Below, in pieces: positions 1 to 6,848 of a stretch of DNA of 26,451 nt (positions are counted from its first letter, which is position 1; each line of letters opens with the position of its first letter). The stretch covers positions 129,918 through 156,368 of the forward strand of contig SZWC01004726.1 of assembly GCA_023375785.1 (NCBI GenBank), read 5' to 3'. The translations under genes were made by a program, and so were the position numbers. This DNA comes from Penium margaritaceum (lineage: Eukaryota; Streptophyta; Zygnematophyceae; Desmidiales; Peniaceae). A model generated the notes under the pieces. It saw nothing but the letters and a program-made list of their open reading frames with translations. It ran no database searches and was not told the origin of the DNA.

Positions 1-534
1 AAAAATGATGAATTCACACGCTGTGTTGTACGCGACGCAGTCCAACGAGACACCGCCAACCAACGACGCGCAAGTGTGGACAATCATGTATGCCAGCTCG
101 GCGGGAGTGGATATGGTGAACAATAATGGCGGCATACGGTGGATAAGGAACCAGTCACTAAGTTTTTTTTTTGGCCCCAGGTCGTAACCCTGAGGCGTTG
201 GTGGGGGGAGGGGAGGAGTGACAAGCTACCACATCAACAAAACAAACCTGGCGATGAACCCGGTCCCCTTTATTCATGAAATACGGAAGAAAATAGTTTT
301 CTAATCTTTTATCCCTCAATGAAAACAGGATCTGGGAAAATGAAGAAGGGAAAGTGATAAGTTCTATTTTTGAGAGGAAATTGGTTGAAAGGTTTCCAAT
401 CACTCTCGTACAAATTCACCTCCCTCCAAGTTGTGGACCTATGTATATTATTTTGGTGTTGTATATTAACAAGTTACCAACTAGTACTATATTGCACATT
501 TTCATCCTTATTATTCAAACTTCTTGAAGCACAC
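1..534. other. anonymous flank of retrotransposon
   Basis: No protein family, RNA gene or repeat is recognised here. The open frames are short and overlap on both strands. There are A/T-rich runs and a run of T near 163-172. The base composition is clearly more A/T-rich than the element that begins at 535. This is the pre-insertion side of the chromovirus, and the bases just before 535 (GCACAC) would be one copy of the target-site duplication. The other copy lies in the N gap, so the duplication cannot be tested. Confidence 0.6.
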
Positions 535-540
535 TATAGC

Positions 541-1170
541 GGGAGGGCCGGTTCGGCCCTCCCTCCTCGCTGAAGCGAGGGGTGGTTGCGCACCACCTCT
601 CGCGTCAGCGAGGGCTGGCCGGCGGCCAGCACTTCGCTGGCCGCTGGCCAGCTCGCTGCCGGCCGGCTGGACGGCCGGCGGCCGGCCAAGTGACCGGCCG
701 GCCACCGGCCGGCCAGCCACCAGCCGCCGATCGCGGCTTCAGCCCGATCGGCGGCTGAGAGGCCACGAGGGCCTCGAGGGCGAGGCCTCGTGGCCTCATG
801 CCCTCGCCCCCCCTCGCCCTCCTTGCAAACAAGCAAGAGAGGACGAGGGATAGGGGGAGCGAGGGTGAGGTGAAATTCGCTGGCGCAAAATCGCCAGCGT
901 GCCTCGCACACGACGATTTCGCGCCAGAACGACAAAATATGAATCGAAGTTCGTTTACGACGAACTTCGACATGAAACGAACGAAATAACTCGTGCGAAC
1001 ACACGAGTTCGAGGTAAAAACCCCCGGTTTTAATCCCAAAACCAGGGGTTTGGTTAAAAACGGAAATGGGCCTCCGGAGACTCGAAATATTCGAGTCTCC
1101 CTGCTCTGGGTCGTTGATGATGATTACCCCTCAGTCTTGCGAAGGGGGTAAACCCCTGACGCGGACTGAG
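541..1170. repeat. chain of ~15 adjacent inverted repeats in the LTR
   Basis: Stem arms seen directly: 541-550/554-563; 565-570/575-580; 581-586/592-597; 599-603/608-612; 614-630/636-652 (17 bp, one mismatch); 680-687/696-703; 721-733/745-757 (13 bp perfect); 759-769/787-797 enclosing 771-776/781-786; 822-826/833-837; 878-885/892-899; 944-954/960-970 (11 bp perfect); 988-995/1002-1009; 1018-1031/1038-1051 (one mismatch); 1076-1086/1090-1100 (11 bp perfect); 1130-1136/1164-1170 enclosing 1143-1147/1153-1157. Most loops are 2 to 11 bases. The arms of different stems are unrelated in sequence, so this is not a tandem repeat. The effect is an LTR transcript, or single-stranded cDNA, that folds as beads on a string. 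No function is known to me; RNA packaging, dimerisation, translation control or small-RNA production are all possible. Confidence 0.85.
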
Positions 1171-1222
1171 AATGCCATTCTGCGAATTCCGACGACGACT
1201 TCAGAGCAGGAGCTAGAGACTC
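1093..1222 (+). other. alternative long-range pairing at the LTR 3' end
   Basis: GAGTCTC plus CCTGCTCTG (1093-1108) is complementary to CAGAGCAGG (1202-1210) plus GAGACTC (1216-1222), a 16-bp helix with a five-base bulge. It uses the same bases as the 3' arm of the local hairpin 1076-1086/1090-1100, so the two folds exclude each other. A second competing pair is TTACCCC (1124-1130) with GGGGTAA (1145-1151), against the 1143-1147/1153-1157 stem. This lies a few bases upstream of the primer-binding site. Confidence 0.6.
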
Positions 1223-1234
1223 AGCCCGTTACAG

Positions 1235-1249
1235 TGGATCTCAGAGCGA
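1235..1249 (+). other. tRNA primer-binding site (initiator-Met-like)
   Basis: TGG begins one base after the LTR end, and the sequence TGGATCTCAGAGCGA ends in the CAGAGC typical of plant initiator-tRNA(Met) primer sites, which read TGGTATCAGAGC. The match is imperfect in the middle, so the primer could be a lineage-specific initiator tRNA or the site may have mutated. The position (CA, one base, TGG) is what the reverse-transcription mechanism expects. Confidence 0.7.
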
Positions 1250-2089
1250 GACGGCCCTCGCGACCAAGGGTTCGACGGAAACGGCGGCTACGACATAGAT
1301 AAAACGCCGCTGGCAGCTGCAAGCAGCAGCAGAAACGCCAGAAGGGACTACGGCATCAATGCTTCACGGATTGAAGCGCCGTAAAGTGCGTTGCAGAGCT
1401 GGAAAAAAATCCTACTTGTTGCAGCCACTTCCTTCCAGCCTCTTCACACTTCCAGGGGACTTGGAGGATTTTTGTGGGGCGGGTTGGGGAGTTCCCACCT
1501 CTAAAACCACAAAATCCTCCTCATTTTCAAGGCTCCTTCGAACGTCCTTCATCCAAAAATTCGGACAGCATCCCTCCCCAAGATTAGGGACTCTCACGAC
1601 GTGAGAGCACCCCAAAAAGAAGGAGGGTGACAACTTGGGGACTTTTGGCGGCTCCCCTAACGCCGCCGGCTCAAGGAGGACGCCGCCAAGGGGCGCAAGA
1701 TGCGCAAAGAAGACTCAAGAGGAGGCCAAGGAAGACAAGAAGACAACAAGACAAGAAGAAAAGTAGTGTTTTGTTCTAGACCTTGTACTTGCTTATCTTC
1801 TTGCTCTTTGTCTTAGTTTTGTGAGCGGTACTCACAATTCTTGTTACTTCCTTGTATTTTGATTTTCTGTTTTTCTAGATCCTAGTTGCTACCAAGTGCC
1901 GTGAGTCATGGCCTAGGAGGACTAGCTTCTAAACCCACGACCTTGTGCCAACGTGGCGGCCTAGGAAAATAGAAATATTGATTGAAATTGCCTCACCGAT
2001 CGTGAGAGCAACGCCTTAGGAGGCGATTCCTCCTCGTTGTGGGGTGATCCTCACAACAACCTTCACATGCTAGTTGCACGAGCGACGGG
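1250..2089 (+). other. untranslated leader between PBS and gag
   Basis: No long frame is shared with gag and no protein family is recognised. The leader continues the stem-loop theme of the LTR: ACGGC/GCCGT with GCTTCA/TGAAGC (1350-1382), GGAGGATTTT/AAAATCCTCC extended by GTGG/CCAC (1463-1520), CTCTCAC/GTGAGAG (1591-1607) and GGCGGC/GCCGCC near 1650. Position 1690-1765 is purine-rich with repeated AAGAC/AAGAAG words, and 1770-1885 is pyrimidine-rich. Packaging signals of LTR elements usually lie in this interval, but none can be named here. Confidence 0.55.
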
Positions 2090-4157
2090 ATGGCAAGTGC
2101 CGGACCGTCTAAGACCAACAAGGGCAAGGTGGTGACGGCATCACCACGAGCTCCTGGCGGACTCCAAGTTTTGGGAGCCGCCGCCGCGAGCACGGTTGCC
2201 AACCCAAAGGCAACCGTACCGCCAAGGGCAACCCTACCGCCTAAGGCAACCGACGCCAACCTCGGCGACACCGAGAAGCGTGCGGAGGCCGCAAAGGTGC
2301 TCGAAGAGCACGTCGACGCGCACATGGGCGACCCCCATGCGACGAGAGACGCAATGGAGGAGGATCTTCCGGAGGAGGACCCCGTCAAAGAGCACAACGT
2401 CGACGATGGCGAAGGCAACGAGGATCGCGACCATCGACATCGTCGTGCGACGAGCTCGAGCCGATTGCTCGAGAAGGGTAAAGCGCTCATCGCATCGCCT
2501 GAAGCTGCCGACGGCAGCAAGACTGCCAAAAGTAGCAAGGGCGTTGAAAGCAGCCACACGGGAAGTTCCCGGGAGAACGAGCCGGACGACGTTGCCGCGA
2601 AGGCAATTCGCGATGACCGTCGTAGGCTTGCGGAGTTTGCTACCGAGGCCGCAGGCCGATTCAAGATCACCACCGGTGGTGGAGATACGGCACCACTCGG
2701 AGGAATGGGGGCGGACCCTCCTTCCTACGATGCGGCCGCAATGGGGCAAGGCAGCGCCCACTCGAGCGTCGTCGCCGACGACAGTCTCCTCCGAAAGGTG
2801 GGGCTCCTTGGAGGCGTGTACGCGAACCGTACCCTCTTGCAGTGGGTAAGGGTGCACGGACAACGCGAGGCCCTGGAGGCTATCGCCGATGCTCTGATGA
2901 CATCAGAGCTCAAGTTCGCGTTTGCCAACCTGTTGGCCCACGTCGGGCAGAGCATCACGGACCTTGACCGTGATCGCCAGCTGCAGCGCCTTGCCGCCCA
3001 TGAGGCAAGCCGCCGATGTAACAACCTCGACAAGACGTTGCAGAGCGTGACCCAGGTGCGGATGCAGCAGCAAGTGCAGCGTGCCGCAGCTGTGGAGGCC
3101 ACTGCCGGCGGCAGCGACGACTTGCCTACCTTGACGACTTCGGGGTCGGTCATGAACACGTCCTTCCTCCACAGTGTGGAGATCTTACGGAAGGGCGTGA
3201 AGCTGACCGACTGGCTGAACCGCATGGAGCACGTCCTACGTGTCCACAAGGCGCCACTCAGTCAGTGGGGCGACCTTGCCACGACGCGGCTTGAAGACAA
3301 ACCTTTCAAGTACGTGGTCAAGGAGTGGACTGCGCAGCAGCCGCACCTCGAGTGGCAGCCCATGCCGTGGGAGGCCTTCTGCGCGATTATGCGCAAGAAG
3401 TGCACCCAACGTGAGGAGGCGTAGCGCGCCTTCCACAAGATCAAGGACTTCAGGCAGCTGGGCAGCTCGCTCGAATCCTACTTGAGTGAGTTCAACGCAC
3501 TCGTGGAGGAAGCCGAAAGCTTCACCGAGGGCGATGGCACTCAGACGTTCAAGTACCCGGAGTGCATGCTACTGGAGTACTTGCGTGATGGTCTCGCCAG
3601 CGAGAAGCTGAAGGACAAGACCACCACGACAGCCACTGGCCAAGCTTAGACAAGCTGGAGGGGCGTTGTGCGACTACATGAGCGAAGTGTACTCGGCGAA
3701 CCCGAAGCACTACTCTGATGCACGGCCGAACGCGCGTGCACAACAGGGTCGCGACATGCGCGTGGACGCTGCAGGGGCTGGTGGGTCAGCCGGACAGCAA
3801 GGCGGGGCCAAGGGCAAGCAGCCGACAAACCCTCCAGCCAAGAAGGCTGGTGGACACAAGGGTCCCAACAACAAGCGCAGCCGCGAGAATGACGAGCTGC
3901 AGGCGGCGCGTGAGCGTCGCAACGCAGCCTTCCGCGAAGGGCTCTGCCACAACTACATGCAGCCGGGCCACTTTAGGGCTCAGTGCCCTGAGGCTGCTGG
4001 TGGACAAGAGGCCGCAGCGCTAGCTGCAGTAGCAGCACCTCGTGGGGATGGTGCAGGAGGAGGCCGCGGACAAGGCCGTGGACAGGGTCGCGGTCGCGGC
4101 AATGGGCCCGGCCGTGGTAATGGACAGGGCCGTGAGGCGGGTTTTCCCCACCCCTGA
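2090..4157 (+). pseudogene. gag: gag polyprotein (capsid-nucleocapsid), broken
   Basis: Gag forms the particle that packages element RNA. The frame opens at ATG 2090 (MASAGPSK). Residues 1-220 or so are charged, low-complexity and probably disordered. A capsid-like region follows (about 2980-3640), with the Retrotrans_gag pattern of W/F-rich helices (TDWLNRMEHVL, then an SLESYLSEFNALVEE helix and LLEYLRDGL). In-frame TAG at 3422 and TAG at 3647 interrupt it. Compensating small shifts near 3640-3668 move the reading to the frame that contains TTG 3666. In that frame lies a zinc knuckle, C-HN-Y-MQPG-H-FRAQ-C (3945-3986): the second zinc ligand is Tyr (TAC 3954) instead of Cys. The C-terminus is an RG-rich tail (RGQGRGQGRGRG). 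It ends at TGA 4155 inside the candidate frameshift hairpin. This family assignment is firm; the exact start is the first in-frame ATG of the long frame. Confidence 0.88.
3945..3986 (+). other. Gag CCHC zinc knuckle with Cys-to-Tyr change
   Basis: The motif spacing C-X2-(C)-X4-H-X4-C is kept, but the second ligand codon is TAC, one G-to-A step from TGC. Nucleic-acid binding by this knuckle would be impaired. The changed G lies opposite a C in CAG (CHG) context, a site plants commonly methylate. Confidence 0.8.
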
Positions 4158-4411
4158 GTGACGTCAGTGGGGACCACTCAGGGGTAAAACTGGATCACGA
4201 GTGTGAGTTCATGNGCGCTAGCTGCAGCAGCAGCACCTCGTGGGGATGGTGCAGGAGGAGGCCGCGGACAAGGCCGTGGACAGGGTCGCGGTCGCGGCAA
4301 TGGGCCCGGCCGTGGTAACGGACAGGGCCGTGGGGCGGGTTTTCCCCACCCCTGAGTGACGTCAGTGGGGACCACTGAGGGGTAAAACTGGATCACGAGT
4401 GTGAGTTCATG
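4017..4411 (+). repeat. 197-bp direct duplication split by a single N
   Basis: 4017-4213 and 4215-4411 are the same 197 bases with four substitutions (for example CAGTAGCAG versus CAGCAGCAG, and CACTCAGG versus CACTGAGG), separated only by N at 4214. The unit covers the RG-rich end of gag, the slippery site, its hairpin and the start of pol. As assembled, the -1 frame of copy 1 runs into a TAA in copy 2, so the duplication breaks gag-pol. The lone N at the exact boundary suggests two contig ends that overlap and were not merged, possibly from two related element copies, rather than a real tandem duplication. Confidence 0.85.
4139..4184 (+). promoter_or_regulatory. candidate -1 ribosomal frameshift signal at gag/pol junction
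   Basis: G_GGT_TTT (4139-4145) lies in the gag frame (codons GCG GGT TTT at 4137, 4140, 4143) and fits the X_XXY_YYZ slippery rule. After a 5-base spacer (4146-4150), CCCCTGAGTG (4151-4160) pairs perfectly with CACTCAGGGG (4175-4184) around a 14-base loop. The gag stop TGA (4155) lies inside the 5' arm. A -1 slip enters the frame that is open through 4409 and on into protease, so signal and frames agree. An alternative helix, CCCCAC (4146-4151) with GTGGGG (4167-4172), could compete or form part of a more complex fold. A second copy at 4337-4382 comes from the duplication and has one mismatch in the stem. The signal is inferred, not tested. Confidence 0.68.
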
Positions 4412-5158
4412 TTTTCAGACAAGGATGTTAAACAATTTGAGTTTTTGACGAGTTCAAATTTCTCTGTTGTTTTCTCCCCTCTCATTGAGCCTCATTCTGC
4501 ACTTGCTGACCGACATTTCCCACTAAATCTTGCATCACCAGACGAGATGCATGACCGAACCTGCTTAGTGGTGGCGACACCAACCACTGTGCAAGAGTTG
4601 TGTAACACAGTGATTGAAGCAAACGCCCTCAAAGCGATGAGTTCAATCGTATTCGCAGTACCTTTAGTCGACGATTTCGACCCAGTGAAATTTAAACACT
4701 GGAAGGTGCTGGCCGAATTCACATGAGCCCACAAGATGTGGACTCGAGTGGGTGAATCATGGGAGTTACGACGCCCGTCGTACAGATTCCGTGTTTATCA
4801 CAAGCTCGCCTTACCGTCGTCGAGTCTGTTCACTCGGAAGAGTGGAGGCAGCATGACGATGCAGTTCAAAGGACACCTAGTTGGTGCTCCTGTGAACGTA
4901 CTTGCTGACACTGGAGGGGACGACTCTTTTGTCAGCCTTGGCTTTACCCGTTGGGTTGGCCTGAAGTACGAGCCATCGAATGGCACAGTTGTTGTTGGTG
5001 ACAACCGTACGGTACCCGTGATCGGTACTTGTAAAACAAAAATTTGTATTCAAAGGTACACACAGAGTGTCACATTGAAGGTACTCAACCTTCTTGACCC
5101 ATTTGACGTGGTGCTAGGCGATCCCTGGCTCCGTGACAACAAGGCTCTAATGTGTTAA
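4409..5158 (+). pseudogene. pol: pol: linker and aspartic protease
   Basis: The retropepsin cleaves Gag-Pol in the particle. After a linker (4409-4723) an in-frame TGA (4724; one step from CGA) interrupts the frame, which then continues in phase through the protease. The active site is ADTG at 4904-4915 (LADTGGDDSFVS), the typical D-T/S-G of retroviral-type proteases. About 50 residues later comes the flap and second hydrophobic block, ending in DVVLGDPWL, the usual ILG-x-x-WL signature. The frame ends at TAA 5156, where RT resumes in another frame: a small indel near 5155 separates protease from RT. The linker has no domain that I recognise. Confidence 0.85.
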
Positions 5159-6173
5159 GAATCAAAGCATTTGATCCTCCGAAAAGGACAACGTTGATTC
5201 CGAGTATGGAATTATCACCGACCCGACTCAAAGTCCATGCCAGCTTGTCTGCAATGCAGGTCAAGAGACGTATTCGACAAGGTTGTCGATACTTCTTGGC
5301 TCAGCTGCAGAAAGTGGAGGACAACGTGACGGAAGACACGCCACAAGAGATCAGATCTCTATTGGCGGAGTTCTCGGATGTATTCCAAGACCCACCGGCT
5401 GGGATTCCACCAGAAAGACACATGGGCCACACGATTCCGCTGCAACCAGAGGCGACTCCTCCGTTCAGACCCATGTATCGCCTTAGTCCAGCAGAAAGGC
5501 GAGAGGCCGAACGCCAAATCAAAGAGTACCTTGCAAAAGGATGGATCGAGCCAAGTAGCTTGCCGTACGGTGCGCCGATCCTTTTTGTGAACAAAAAGGA
5601 CGGTGGTTTACGCATGTGCGTGGATTACCAGGCGTTGAACAAGCTGACGGTGAAAAATCGATTTCCCTTACCGCGGATTGAGGACCTTTTTGACCAACTC
5701 CAAGGCACAAAAGTATTTTCGTCCTTGGATTTGTCTCAAGGGTACCATCAAATCCGCATCACGGAAGATGATGTGCCCAAAACCGCGTTTCGAACGCACA
5801 TGGGACACTATCAGTTCCGAGTGTTATGCTTCGGGCTTACAAATGCCCCGGCAACNTCTCCAAATCAATGGAAGAGCACATAGAACATCTGCGCGAAGTT
5901 CTCGCAATCCTTCGGGAACAGAAGTTCTATGCGAAAGTGAGCAAGTGCAAGTTTGCACAAGATGAGCTCGAGTACCTTGGACACATCGTCGGCAAGGACG
6001 ACATCCGCGTCGACCCACGAAAAGTCCAAGCCGTTGTGGACTGGCCACGCCCCGAAAATGTTGGGCAGATTCGGTCTTTCCTCGGCCTTGCAAACTACTT
6101 TGGACAGTTTATGCAAGGGTATTCGACCCTGGTAGCACCGCTAACCAGACTCACGCAAAAAGACGTGCGTTAG
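5152..6173 (+). pseudogene. pol: pol: reverse transcriptase, catalytic box lost at an N
   Basis: This encodes the RNA-dependent DNA polymerase. Motifs in order: tether and finger region ([19 protein letters not shown]), [37 protein letters not shown], then [14 protein letters not shown] with the first catalytic Asp at 5728-5730, [13 protein letters not shown] and FGLTNAPA up to 5851. A single N sits at 5856. The sequence resumes with SKSMEEHIEHLREVL in a different frame, so roughly 25-30 residues expected between, including the YxDD box with two catalytic Asp, are absent. The thumb and connection follow (YLGHIVGKDDIRVDPRKVQAV, RSFLGLANYFGQF). An in-frame TAG at 6171 ends the segment just before RNase H. 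The loss is more likely a closed assembly gap than a biological deletion. Confidence 0.9.
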
Positions 6174-6848
6174 GAATGGACATCTGATTGCAAGAACGCT
6201 TTTCTCAAAGTCAAAGAGCTTCTCTCCATGGTGCCCGTCCTAGCTCTTCCGGATCCATCGCAACCGTGGGAGGTTCGATGTGATGCGTCGGTAGTTGGAC
6301 TTGGAGCCGTCCTCATGCAGAACGGTCACCCAGTTGCGTATGAGAGCCGGAAGCTCATACCCGCGGAAACGCGTTACACGACTGGGGATCAAGAGCTCCT
6401 TGCGGTAGTACACGCTTTCAAGATGTGGCGTTGCTACCTCGAGGGTGCTGAAGGGGGTGTGACGGTCGTGACCAACCATAATCCATTGGTGTTTTTCCAA
6501 ACGCAACCGAACCTGTCAAGACGACAGGCGCGTTGGAAAGAATACCTGAGTCGATTCTCGTTCACATGGGAATATCGGCCAGGACGCATCAATGTGGCCG
6601 TTCCACTAAGCCGACAGCCTATGGACATTAAAGCAACCACCGAGGGCAGTGGGTGTTTTATGGCCATTGCAACAACATCCGTACAACCACCAGATCCCCC
6701 TGCACCTCTGCGGCAACCACCACGAGAGATTATCCATTACCACGGTTTTGTAAACAGGATCCGGATGGGATACTGTGTGGATTCTTGGTTTCAAGACTCT
6801 CGAAATCTGGACAAGTACGGCTTGGTGGAGGTCGCAGGAATCTTCTAG
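6174..6848 (+). pseudogene. pol: pol: RNase H, two active-site Asp substituted
   Basis: This degrades the RNA strand of the RNA-DNA hybrid. It follows RT in the same frame after the TAG at 6171 (EWTSDCKNAFLKVKELL). VRCDASVVGLGAVL carries the first Asp (6282-6284), and TTGDQELLAVVHAFKMW carries the Glu (6393-6395). The third acidic site reads VTNHNPL, with AAC at 6474 where GAC is usual. The fourth reads NVAVPLSR, with GTT at 6600 where an Asp codon is usual. Two of four metal ligands are therefore missing. After RNase H a linker runs to an in-frame TAG at 6846, followed directly by the integrase N-terminal region. Confidence 0.88.

Larger units (their letters stand above)
535..1233 (+). repeat. 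5' LTR, 699 bp, hairpin-rich
   Basis: The left end is set by identity with the 3' LTR start (TGTAGCGGG at 8484, directly after the polypurine tract). Here it reads TATAGCGGG, one G-to-A change in the terminal dinucleotide. The right end is set by CCCGTTACA (1225-1233), whose reverse complement TGTAACGGG matches the left end with one mismatch, so the LTR has 9-base imperfect terminal inverted repeats, TG...CA. A tRNA-like primer site follows after one base. The LTR is strongly G/C-rich over 541-870 and is filled with consecutive inverted repeats (see the next entry). No clear TATA box or poly(A) signal could be fixed, so U3, R and U5 are not assigned. The open frames through this stretch are by-products of G/C-rich inverted repeats, not genes. 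Confidence 0.88.

Noticed and set aside
511..1039. Long overlapping open frames on both strands in the G/C-rich LTR
   Set aside because: They follow from G/C-rich inverted repeats with few stop codons. Their protein sequences are low-complexity Arg/Ala/Gly/Pro and mirror each other on the two strands.
541..1170. CRISPR-like or tandem-repeat array
   Set aside because: The stems have different sequences and there is no repeated unit with spacers. The context is an LTR in a eukaryotic genome.
2196..2863. Alternative frames on both strands overlapping gag
   Set aside because: Arg/Thr-rich shadow frames of a G/C-rich coding region. Only the frame from 2090 leads into the capsid and zinc-knuckle motifs.
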